Assembly (NCBI RefSeq): GCF_964199755.1 | Contig: NC_133903.1 | Span: 7,023,001 to 7,087,000, forward strand | Reading direction: 5' to 3' | Origin: Larus michahellis | Taxonomy: Eukaryota; Chordata; Aves; Charadriiformes; Laridae | DNA length: 64,000 bases | In this document: positions 13,501-24,000 of the stretch, one piece after another | Layout of the letters: the number at the start of each line of letters is the position of its first letter | Position numbering within the stretch: position 1 is the first letter of the stretch | Notes under the pieces: model-generated | What the model was told of the DNA's origin: nothing | The model's input: the letters and a program-made list of their open reading frames with translations, nothing else | The model's database searches: none | Program-made: the position numbers and the translations under genes

Positions 13501-14092
13501 GATGTGAAAAGCCACCGACAGAGCCAGGCTCCAGCTGAGCAGATACTGACCTACTTGGGGCTGTGAGTCAGCTTAAAAACCTCGGCGCACCCCTGAGCCG
13601 GGAAACGAAAAGAGAAAAACCACCATCAAACTTCCAAGCTGCCAGACGGGCTGAACCCCGCCGCCACCCCCAAGGTCGGCCACCCACGGCCGGGTGCCCG
13701 CAGCCGCCCGGCTCCCTGCGGGTCCCGGCTCCCTGCGGGGGCACAGCACCCCCCTCCCAGCCCCGGGTCCCTGCTGCACAGGGGGCACCGCACGCCGCCC
13801 CCGGCCCGCTCCCAGCTGCAAGGAGGTCACTACGCAGCCCCCAGCCCTGCTGCAAGGGGACATCCCCACCGCGCCCCACGCCACGGCCCTGCTGCCCGGG
13901 GACGCGGCCCGGTCCCCCGCGGCCCGGCCCGGCGGCAGAGGAGGGCGCTGCCCGTCCCCGCAGCTCCTACCGGGGTGCAGCCCCGGCGCCGGGCGAGCCG
14001 CGCCGCCCGCTCCACGTACCGGCTCGGAGCAGGGCCCCAGCTCCCAGGACGGCCAGGGCGGTGCCGAGGCCCCGCCAGCCCCCGCCGAGCAT
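4551..14092 (-). CDS. HAGH: Hydroxyacylglutathione hydrolase (glyoxalase II), mitochondrial and cytosolic forms
   Basis: Nine coding exons join in frame to 310 codons: 14020-14092, 10061-10242, 9528-9592, 8543-8660, 7355-7463, 6311-6414, 5735-5836, 5177-5256, 4551-4650. All junctions are GT/AG. The enzyme hydrolyses S-D-lactoylglutathione to D-lactate and glutathione, the second step of methylglyoxal detoxification. Residues 1-25 form a short Arg-containing hydrophobic leader, fitting mitochondrial import; Met51 opens the cytosolic form. Metal ligands of the binuclear site are all present: His104, His106, Asp108, His109, His160, Asp184 and His223. Glutathione-contacting residues Lys193, Tyr225, Arg299 and Lys302 are kept, while the position of human Tyr145 (mature numbering) is Phe195. 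The C-terminus ends VPKD. Length and exon structure match vertebrate HAGH. The gene shares a promoter region with FAHD1 and lies head-to-tail upstream of HAGHL. Confidence 0.97.
10163..10165 (-). promoter_or_regulatory. HAGH: Internal in-frame start codon (Met51) for cytosolic HAGH
   Basis: In exon 2 the sequence reads [20 protein letters not shown]. In mammals the equivalent Met starts the cytosolic isoform of about 260 residues, made by initiation downstream of the mitochondrial leader. The same arrangement is preserved here: the catalytic domain begins exactly at this Met. Use of the codon is inferred from the known family behaviour. Confidence 0.75.
10243..14019 (-). other. HAGH intron 1
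   Basis: This is the largest HAGH intron, from the gtacgt donor at 14019 to the acceptor at 10243. It includes A-rich simple stretches (around 10670-10690, 11020-11060 and 11965-11995) and the downstream part of the CpG island (from about 13660). It separates the mitochondrial leader exon from the catalytic exons. No gene or mobile element is recognisable inside. Confidence 0.85.
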
Positions 14093-14474
14093 GGTGCGGC
14101 GCGCCCCGCCCGGTGCCCAGGCCCGGCCCGGTTTACCTTTGCTCCCCGCCCTGCGGCCCGCCCCGGGGAGGCGGGCGGCGGCGGCCGGCAGGGCCCGGCC
14201 CCTGCCCCGGGCCCGGCCCGGCGTGCGGCGGGGGCGGTGCTGCGCCCGCCCGGCCCCCTCCTTCCCACCCCGCCGCTCTCGGCACGCCCGGGCCTAACGA
14301 TTTGCGAACCCGGGTAAGGAGGCGGGGGGCAGGCGGCTGCGCCGGGCAATCCGCGGCGGGCAGGGAGCGGGAGGGAGGCAGGAAGGAGGGGCGGCGGCGG
14401 CAGCGCGGCTCCGGGCCCGGCAAGGACGCCCCAAGGGCGCCCGCCGTCCCCGGGGAAGGAGACCCGGCGGTGCC
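14093..14474. promoter_or_regulatory. Bidirectional CpG-island promoter between HAGH and FAHD1
   Basis: The two start codons face away from each other with 382 bp between them. The interval is extremely GC-rich with very many CG dinucleotides and no TATA box. GC-box (Sp1-type) words are visible: ccccgccc at 14104-14111, ggggcgg at 14231-14237 and again near 14388-14394. The same CpG-dense composition extends left to about 13660 and right into the FAHD1 coding region. Both flanking start codons have good initiation contexts (accATGC for HAGH, gccATGG for FAHD1). Exact transcription starts are not visible. Confidence 0.85.
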
Positions 14475-15146
14475 ATGGCCTCCTCCAAGCCCTTGGCCCG
14501 CTTCTGGGAGTGGGGCAGGAACATCATCTGCGTGGGGCGCAACTACGCCGAGCACGCCAAGGAGATGGGGAGCGCGCTGCCCCGGGAGCCCCTCTTCTTC
14601 CTCAAGCCTTCCTCGGCCTACGTGCGCGAAGGCTCGCCCATCCTCCGGCCCTACTACTGCAACAACCTGCACCACGAAGTGGAGCTGGGGGTGGTGATCG
14701 GGAAGAGAGCCCAGGCCGTCTCCCAGGAGGCTGCCATGGAGCACGTGGCGGGCTACGCTCTCTGCTTGGACATGACGGCCAGGGACACCCAGGAGGAGTG
14801 CAAAAAGAAAGGTCTGCCCTGGACCTTGGCCAAGGGCTTTGGTTCGTCATGCCCGGTCAGTGACTTCGTGCCCAAGGAGAAGGTACCAGACCCTCACAAG
14901 CTCAAGATCTGGCTCAAGGTGAACGGAAAGCTGAGGCAGGAGGGGGAGACCTCCTCAATGATCTTCTCCATCCCTTACCTGATCAGCTACATCAGCGAAA
15001 TATTCACCCTGGAAGAAGGGGACTTGATTCTGACAGGGTCTCCCGAAGGAGTTGGGTCTGTGCAGGCCAACGATGAGATAGAGGCTGGGATAAGCGACAT
15101 CCTCTCCATGCGGTTTAAGGTGGCGCAGCAAACTCGAGGATCCTAA
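14475..15146 (+). CDS. FAHD1: Fumarylacetoacetate hydrolase domain-containing protein 1 (acylpyruvase / oxaloacetate decarboxylase)
   Basis: A single uninterrupted frame of 223 codons covers the whole protein; human FAHD1 is 224 residues by memory. The family cleaves acylpyruvates and decarboxylates oxaloacetate in mitochondria, using Mg2+ or Mn2+. Functional residues can be matched by position: His27 and Glu30 (catalytic pair in RNYAEHAKE), Glu68, Glu70 and Asp99 (metal ligands in HHEVEL and CLDMTARD), Gln106, and Lys120 in WTLAKGF. The C-terminal part holds the typical SSMIF, LEEGDLILTG and EGVG segments. The start has a strong context (gtgccATGG); its first 20 residues resemble the short leader of the mammalian protein. 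The gene is divergent from HAGH and convergent with MEIOB. Confidence 0.98.
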   Translation: MASSKPLARFWEWGRNIICVGRNYAEHAKEMGSALPREPLFFLKPSSAYVREGSPILRPYYCNNLHHEVELGVVIGKRAQAVSQEAAMEHVAGYALCLDMTARDTQEECKKKGLPWTLAKGFGSSCPVSDFVPKEKVPDPHKLKIWLKVNGKLRQEGETSSMIFSIPYLISYISEIFTLEEGDLILTGSPEGVGSVQANDEIEAGISDILSMRFKVAQQTRGS

Positions 15147-15533
15147 CCAGGAGCTGGGCTGGGACCCTGTCTGCATTGGAAGAGACTCTTTTGGGAACAT
15201 CTGGTGAACAAAGAGACGCACAAGCTCTCCTGTTAAACACTTACCTGGCCCTAGTGTCTAATGGACTGTCATGCATCAAAGGCATGTAACCCATGAGCTC
15301 GAAAGGCATCTGACTAAAACAGCCCTGTTTCCATGGAGGCTTCAGCCTCCTGCGAGGCCATGAACCTGGAGTCTGAGCCAGCTTGGGGCAGATGGTTAAT
15401 ACCCAAACCGTACCTTGGAACTGTTGATGGAGACGGTGTGCCGGACAGCTGGGGAGGGGAGCTGGGCTGGCTGCCACTGTGTGTGCTCTTCTGTTCTGCT
15501 GATTCTTTGAGCTTTGCCAGTGTGTTGCCTTAA

Positions 15534-15539
15534 AATAAA
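15534..15539 (+). terminator. FAHD1: Polyadenylation signal of FAHD1
   Basis: A canonical AATAAA lies about 390 bases after the FAHD1 stop codon, followed by A-rich sequence. Further AATAAA words occur downstream, for example at 15877-15882, so a longer 3' UTR is possible. Confidence 0.6.
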
Positions 15540-15559
15540 AATTAAAAAACTAAACCATT

Positions 15560-17715
15560 AAAATGGTGACGTAGGAGATAAAGCTCACCCATGCTATGTA
15601 AAATCAAAGATGTGTGTGTAGCAGTAAATCAAGAATTACAGCTTCAGAAAGAATTTCTCTCCTTGGGGTGTTCTACAGTAGAAAGATGTTTGCTTTTTCG
15701 ATTAGTTTCACGACTCCTCCGTGCGTTTTTCAAATGTACGAATTAAATGAGGATTGCTTTCCCTCCCACTCCAAGGGGCGTAATGCAGCAGGAAGTGTGC
15801 CAGATGCTTGGCAGATTTTTTTCCTAAACTGAGCTTTAAATATGCTTCTAAAAGTAAAATCATAAAAAAGATCAAGAATAAAGCAGCTCATTGGTAAAGA
15901 TCACCAGTAAACTTGTCTTTACTTTTACTGATTTAAATATATTTTTAATAAAAATCTAACTGCAGCAATTGCCATTACTTACACAATGTACTGCAACAGT
16001 TGGAGGTTTTGACTATTTCCAGCTGTTAAAAAGCCGTGCTGTGTGACTTTTCCCGTTTCCAAACTCCAGCTGATCTAACACTCTCTACCACTTTGCACGA
16101 CAGCAAGTTCTCTTTCAATTCAAGGGAGTGACAAAGTTGTAAAATATAATTTAAAAAACCCTCCCCCCCCAAACATCAAAACTTACTGTTTCAAAGGTTG
16201 CACAGAACTGTCTAATTTCTAACAAAAACAGATGGATTTTTTTTTTTTTTTACATACGTGCAAGCACCAAAGTTAAAGGCTTCCATTTTTTGGAGCCAGA
16301 TCTTAATAACCACTAGGAAAAGTTTTATTTTAAAAAGTGCATTTGGAGAGTCTTACGGAGAAAATTACTGTAGCCCAAAGACAGGCACCTCTCTGAAAGA
16401 GCAGCATGGTCCAGGATACTGCAAATCGTATGGTAAAGAGAAAGCAGAACATGTTGCAGGAGGAAAACAGACATTTTTCTATCAACTTGCTTCTCCAGCT
16501 GCATGCATCTGCAGCACACCACTGCGCACCCGTACACCACCTGCGCTGGGTACCAGCCCTGCAAATATGCACACGTTTCATTCCACTGTATTTTGACTTG
16601 ACATAAACCACGTGTAAAAGTTCTTTGTATGATGAGGCCTAAATGCTGTGGACATAATTCAGATTTCACCTAGAGGAAGCCCAAAGAACTGAGGCCAACT
16701 GAAACAAGCATTCAGCCATTGCACCTGAACAGAACCAGCCCCTGGCTCGTAGAAGTCAAAATGCTCCTTGATTTAAGCCTGCCTGTCAGCGGGGAAGCTG
16801 TGATCTCAATTTGTTGCAACCCCACGAGCTGGGCCGGGCAGAGAAGTCAGGCCAACAGAGCCGGGCTGAGCAGGGAAGTTAGGGTGAGTAATTCTGAAAG
16901 AGGAAAGATTAAATTCACTTTCTGTCCTGTTTCCATTCCTTCGTGCCTGTCAAACATTACCATCTATGGCAACAGCAACAATGCATCATTTGTAGTTTGG
17001 TCTTCAGCACTGTGTGCTGATTGCTGAGCTAAGTTGTGATTAAACTTAATGGAAACATTCACTTCAACATTTTCCAGCCATAATAGCTAATACTCTGAAG
17101 TTGATTATTGCTGCAACAGGAGAGACACAGCGTCCCAACACTGGCAACATTTTTTTGTGCAGTTAGTCCATTGTTCCCACTCACATGAATAGGGAGATGC
17201 AATCTCGGGAGTACTGCTTGTCAAAATTCACTGTTTCTGTAGCTTCCTTTCTTGCTTTAGCAGGTAGGTAGTGAACCAGGGGTGATCCCAGTTCCAAAAG
17301 GCGTTCTAGCCTAACAAATACTTTGCAAGAGAAGTGGCATCTTCCCACCACTTGAAATAGGCCAACTCCCAATATGCTCAGTAGCAAAGACAACAGCTGC
17401 AGGGGAAGCCAAGGACAAAAATAGATTTTAAAATAGGAAAAAATATATGAAGAAGGGGAAAATGTACATACCTAGGTTCTTTATGTTCAGCTAACGGCAA
17501 CTATCCTGGTGAAAAAGAGTCCTTTCTTCTCTGCTGCTTACAGTCTTAGCTTGATTGGTTGTTTGTGAGAGGTCTCCGGTAATTGATTACTCCGTTCTAA
17601 TAAGACTCAGTCTGCCCTAGAGAAAAGCAGCCTTGCAAACATCATGGCTATCATCAAGCCTCTGCAGTTGCCAGAAGTTCCGTGTTTGGATTCACCAACG
17701 TACACCACAAACCCA
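15560..17715. other. Convergent intergenic region FAHD1 - MEIOB
   Basis: This is AT-rich sequence between two genes that transcribe towards each other. It includes a T-run at 16237-16251. The open frames in it are short and none resembles a known protein. I see no RNA gene or transposon. Confidence 0.6.
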
Positions 17716-17735
17716 GGCAGTATTTCAAATGGGTC

Positions 17736-17741
17736 TTTATT
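17736..17741 (-). terminator. MEIOB: Polyadenylation signal of MEIOB
   Basis: TTTATT on the plus strand is AATAAA for MEIOB, about 340 bases beyond its stop codon. Downstream on the minus strand lies a GT-rich stretch (GGGTTTGTGGTGTACG, then TTGGTG), the expected downstream element for cleavage. This pairing makes it the best 3' end candidate. Confidence 0.75.
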
Positions 17742-18079
17742 TTTTGAATAACACGAAAGTAGCAGGGCAGTTGAAAACACAGAAGCTCAAGAGATCTGTC
17801 TTATACTATTTGTTCTTTCTGATTTTCTCAAATATATTCTAACCTGAGCGAAGAAAGCTTCCCTTCCCCTTGTAAGGGGTTGAATTCACTAGAACTAACT
17901 TTTCTTAAGCTGTACTTTTTAAAGTACAATCACCCGAAAAAGATCAACCCAGAAGCCCACTTACAGGTATTAGTAATACGTATTCATTCTTCACCATCAG
18001 AATATACTTAGCAAAATACAATGACAACAGCATTCTACCTCTAATGATACAGTGAAGAAAGTCTTTTTCCTATCTGTTA

Positions 18080-21000
18080 TTAATAGTGTAATCTCTTATT
18101 TCCAGTCTCTTTTCCCAACAAGCTCTGACTGGCCTCTGCAGGGTCTGACAGTTTGCATGAAAGAACATTCACTTTCAGTCTGGTTCTCCAACTGGGTGAC
18201 AAAGTAACCTGTAAAAATAATTAACGGTCTTTGTTTTCACTGCTCTATAGGACTTTGAAATATACAATTTTCAAATATCATACAGCATTTTTAATTGACA
18301 GATTTGGTTATACATATTTTACATTATTTTATGTATGAGTAGACACATTTTATGCTAGATACCTGTCACTACTGAGTAAAACACTTTCATTTTTTCCTGG
18401 AAATAGAGGCAGAGGGTGGGGGAGATGGGAGAGTTAGAACAGTTTTGCCAAGAAGGGCAAGTTTATAAAAGGGAGTCAGTTTAGAGTTGTCCTAGAACAC
18501 ACGGTTCTACGAAAAGGGAATCCAGTCCAGTATATAGCATGCAATGAAAAAAGTAAAGAACACTGCAAGTAATGGCAGATCTTTTATCAATTTTTCCAGG
18601 TGCGTTAATCTAATATTGTTATTGCTTTAAGGGGAATTGCAGATTTTAGATGTACCTAAATAATCACATTATTTCCAAAAATACAGGTAACTAAGAAATA
18701 TACTTGGGTAACCTCATCTACTGTACAATCTATTGCATATGTTGACTAGGCCTTGCAAACTGATAGTTATAACTTTATTCATTATAAACCTACAGCCATA
18801 GAAGTCAGCGACTAAATCATGTATACATGCTTTTGAAATATCAGCTCCTTAATCAGTATTGGCTCGGTGCAATTTGTGTCTTTCACAGTTTGCCTGAAAG
18901 AGGCCTGTATATCTATCTGATCCTGCAGAGACATCCCCTAATGTTGAAATTATGGCAAAGACTATTTACTTGGAATATTCAGAATATTTACAAAAACTAA
19001 TCCTTATTTTTAAAAGCTCAGCAGAACTGACATGGAATTTTTCATCACTAAATGTACTGTCGAATGGGAAACAGACACTGTTTTAAATTATCAGTAAATA
19101 CTGACTTTAAAATAAATCTTGCTTCGTTCCAAAAGAAGTTGCCATTTCAATGCAGTTTTCTTGTCTTCTGTTAGAGTGAGGAACTCATGGACCTGTTAAT
19201 AACAGGGCATAACAGAACACTTCTTCAGCATATAATTGTAACAACATCTCCACAACAAAATGATAATGAAAAGAGCATCTTATGCATTTTTTAATACATT
19301 TCTAAGCTGTATTTTACCTCTTTAACATAGTTTTTCGTGTAATATGTGTACCAAAATGGTCAGATTAAGCAGAATAAATTGCAGGGTGTTTGAAAATCAA
19401 AATTAAGGAATTGCAACCATGTTCTCAGAAAAGTGTAAATTAATTAAAATAAAGCAGTATTCTGAATAGGATATTCACTCTTACATTCAACACATTTCTT
19501 CTTATTAGCAGCTACTGACTTCTAACTTTTGGCTTGTTAAAAAGCTGTACGTGTGTTTTCATATCCATATGCAATTTTTTTAACCGGTGTACACACACAT
19601 ATACAAAGGACATTTACATATATTTGTAATTTTCATCAAGCTTCACAGCTCAGATCAAATAAGAACAACCTCATTTATTTCTACTTACTGTGCAGCCTAA
19701 TGTTTCCTCAGCTACACAGTCAGACAGGTAACAAGAATAAAGAGTGCCTGTGTGATCTGTCAGATCAACGAGTATGTCAAAGCTTGTGAAAGTTGACTTT
19801 AAATTTGAAGAGACGTCACTGCAGAAAGTGCATGTGTTTGACATTTCATTCACTATAAAACGGCATATTGAACTGAAACATAAGAAGACAATTAACGCAT
19901 ATATGCAATTCCTTCTTGTTTGAGACTATTTTCTAGACTGAGATTTCCCAAGAGACTTTTCATCCTTAAAAAAATTCTTCATCTTCTAAACTCTTAAGTC
20001 TGTCTGAGACAAAATGGCCTCTTTCTTCTTTTCTCTTCTAGGACCAGAAAGAGCAAATCCTTCATAAAGCCAACTCCTCTTCCTTGCTACTTCTGGAAGT
20101 CTACACAACAGGAATCCACATGGCATCCCCCAGAGGACTTTCATTCCTTGTCTGGAACTAGACTAAAATATTGTTCTATCTAATTTGGGTCAGGGGAAGA
20201 AGGACAAGCACTTTTTAATACAAATTTAAAACAGGCAGTTGCTTACCATCTGTTGCGAATAACTTTAGATGCATTATCATCAATGTCCAGTGTAGAAATG
20301 TAGCCATAAATAATGCCATAGACTGGTTGAAGTTTCCCATCGCTCTGTAAAGCTTTTTCTTTCAGCTGTTGCACACTATAAACATCAACTATAGTCTCCA
20401 CTAAAAGTTTAAAAGACATGTTAAGTGCATCTGAGAAAGAAACAATGCAGAAGAGGAAAACCAAAATGGATCTTAAGGTAATAAAAAGGAGAGGATTTGA
20501 TCTAAAGCACCAGAAAAGCCCCTCTCGCCTTCCCTTAGAAGTACGCTTATATTCGGAGGCAAAAAATAAAACAAAAGGGGACTCAAATCAGGAAGATATC
20601 TAATTTTTAACTTTTGTATCTCCTAAAATGAGTTTTTGACAAAAACTTTCCCTCTGCATTTCTCATGCTTATTCAAGACAGAAAGGACATGCCAGACAGG
20701 CCGCAAGTTGGCATAGTCACCAACCCTGAAGGTACGTAAGTGATAATATACGGGGTAGCCCCAGTAACAACAGTCCAAACTTCAAGTACTCAGCCAGATG
20801 GCTATACCTTAGTTTTGTTTCTATGAACACACGGAGCCAGAACTTGATATTTCAGCTGCACTATGAAACTACAGTATATAGTTACATAAAATCAAAGTGT
20901 TTGGATCCATGCTTACAGTTAATGGATTCTTTCGACTGCTCCTCCATTTTATCATGCAAAGCCCCTAACTGTGCACTCTCTTTCATGAAGCTGAAGAGAA

Positions 21001-24000
21001 CATTTGCTTCTGCTGTTTCTTGAAAACATATTTTTAAAAGTTATTAATATACGTAGCATATAAAAATAACAGCATAATTATATTTTACAACTTCTTGTTC
21101 TGGCAGCACCAACACGTTGTCTCTTGGAATTAACCAAGAGATGTTTTTCTCTTTTTCACTTTACCTGTTAGTCGCACACGGAATATATGAAGGCTGCTCA
21201 GATAAAATTAAAAAAAAAAAAAAAAAAAAAGGGTAGAAGCAAGGAGCTTTCTGAGGCAAGCAGGCAGAATAAATCAGCCCTCCAATAGATTCATTCATGC
21301 ATTCTAGCCTATAATGATTGCTAATACCAAAGCAATACTTCAACAGCTCTTACCTGGATTAGTTGTAATGATGGTTTTTGATATCACAGTTGCAGTCATG
21401 CAGTTCCTAAATTTGTCAAAATTTATTCTCACATCTGATGCAAATATAACTGTAAGAAAAAAAAACACCTCTTACTGTAGAGTAAGTATAATGTTAAGAA
21501 CTACAGTAAAAACATTTAAAAAATAGAGTATTATACCTGTTTCTCGTGGGATCCAAGTCTGTGCAAGCTGGATAGATTCATTATCCCAACTAAATTAAAA
21601 AAAAGTTAATGTATCAAAACATTTTTGAAACAGCACTCAAACTGTTTAGTATTAAACTACTGAATAATATAATTAAATTGGTCAAAGGGGACACAACTCC
21701 TTTGTTGCATGCAAAGAAAGTGCCACATATATCCACAGGCATCTAGTTTGCAGCCAGCCAGGATGCTTTAGGTACGGTCTAATACAGGCCCCATTTTATC
21801 CCATGCCAAACAGGGTTAAGTAAAGGGCTATTAGATTGTTCAAAATTATTAAATGCAGAGTATACCTGGAAAAATACTGTGTGTATTTCAAAGCTTTGAC
21901 AAAAGCAATTTCTAACTAAGGCAGTTATTTTAACTGTGATTTGCTTATCAGCTGAGCCTTTTCTGTGGGAACAAGTTGATTGCTCGCATCACTAGGTCGG
22001 ATGTTCAGCCAGCTTTCCAACACTGGAATCCTTGTAACTGTGGATGATCAGACTAGAGTGAGGTCAGTGGTATCCCTCAAAAATTATAGTTTGATGGTTA
22101 GAACCCTTGATAAAAATCTCATTCAGTTCCTCGTAAGTTTGGATGGCAAGAATACTGCCAAAGCACAGTTTCGTTCTGGTGGGTTTTTTTTCTTAGTCCT
22201 TGGAAAAAAATTTAAGATATTTACTTTTCATCTAGCATTGTTCAGACGCCTCTTCACTGATGACCTCTGAAACATCTTCACTACAATGCTGTTGCTCAAG
22301 GATTTCCTGAATCTTTGCCTCTACCTACGGCTCCACGAAAGCGCAAAACGCAGTGTTTAGGGTAACCAGAGTAACATCAACTCGTCTCTGCTTCTGTGGA
22401 CTCCTGAAGTATACAGCTCTGTACGTTTCACTACATACCAGCACTGAAACAAGAGTATCAGAGCTGCTGCTGCAACTTAACATCAGTGGCAGCTCAAGGG
22501 ATAGAAAACTTCACACCATAGATGTTTATTAATGTTCGTGTGTATACATTAACTATGTTAAACATTACACTGAATGATAATACAGTTTCTAGCTCAGACA
22601 CAGAGTGCAATGCTATCTTGCTACTCCTATCTAGGGAACAAAGGTCATTTCAACCAACAGACAGCAAACCCAGCGCAAATTAATACCCACATACCCTTGC
22701 ATGTAGATAAGCCACAAGTTTATTGAACAAACTATGGGCAATATGGAAGCGTATAAACAAATCACTGTTTAGATGCATAAATGGTATGGACGTAATCATG
22801 TCTGTTAATAGGATACAGTTTGAAAATATGCCCAAAATAGTATCAAAATATTTCTGTGCTATTTTAAACATTTAAAAACCATTTCAACCTATTTCCATCC
22901 CACTTATTAATTCTGCTTGGCTTTAAAATTAAAGCATGCTCCTCTTCCCCCCCCTCTAGTTTGTGGAAGAAACGTACTGCCTTTGGAGCTGTTTTTAAAT
23001 GCTATTTCCTGAATTAATTCAAATTTCCAGATTAAAAAATGGAACCATTTGGAACTGAGCTGCATTTTACCATTCATGAGCTAGCAGTCTGTCAGTAAGT
23101 CATAAAACTAGACAATATGTATAAGGTCACTCTAATGATTCTCTTTTTTAAGTTTCTGGTCTGTGTACGTTGCTGCCTCATGACAGTTGCCACTCAAATA
23201 ACAATACATTCAAATTAAAAGACAGTGTTGTAACTGTATGTATTATGGTTAATTTCTTTACCTACTCTTGCATTAATTTGTGTATTTTAGTGAATAAAAA
23301 ACATTTTACCATACTATCGGAAAAGACATCTCCGTTTCATCATACAGCTTTACTTCACACCTCTGACCTTTTCTTTTGTCTGAAGTCATAAAATACTTTG
23401 GTTCCCCAACCTTTAAGAAGAAAGACAAGCAGTCACTTTTCTTCTACTAGGAGTATAAAAGTGATAATCTAGAAAATAGAAGAGTTAAAAAAAGGGTGGA
23501 AAACACCCTGTAGAACAGTAAAAAAAAAAAAACAACCAAAAAACCAAACCAAAACACAACAAAACCAAAACCAGGTGCACCAGTAAAAGTTTAACAACAG
23601 TAATTTTACTTCAAGACAAAGGGACATACTTTATTTAACAAAAATCTGCAGTTTACGTATTTTCAAGTTATCTACTGCTTGCACATCCACGATTTCAGAA
23701 AGACAACTGATGTAGGACATTTCTATTCCCTTAATTTCTCCCCTCGTGTTGATGAAAATCTTCAGTAGCTCGTATGGTTACTGTAACTCAGCTGAAGTGA
23801 CTGCCAACCTAAGCAAACAAAACCAGTGATTCCTGTCCACTGTGAGTCCCAAAATCCATGTTCACACTTAAGTCAAGTTACCCAATGGTACAGTAGACAA
23901 GCACTACTCTGTTGTGGCTTCTTAACTTACTGACATTACAGCTGCAAGCACATTAAGAACTCTTCCATCGAGGCTTTGTCCATTTGCAATGATATCACCC

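Noticed and set aside
13563-14697. Several frames of 200-258 codons on both strands at the HAGH/FAHD1 promoter
   Set aside because: They arise from CpG-island composition with few stop codons. Only the HAGH leader exon and FAHD1 are supported by homology.
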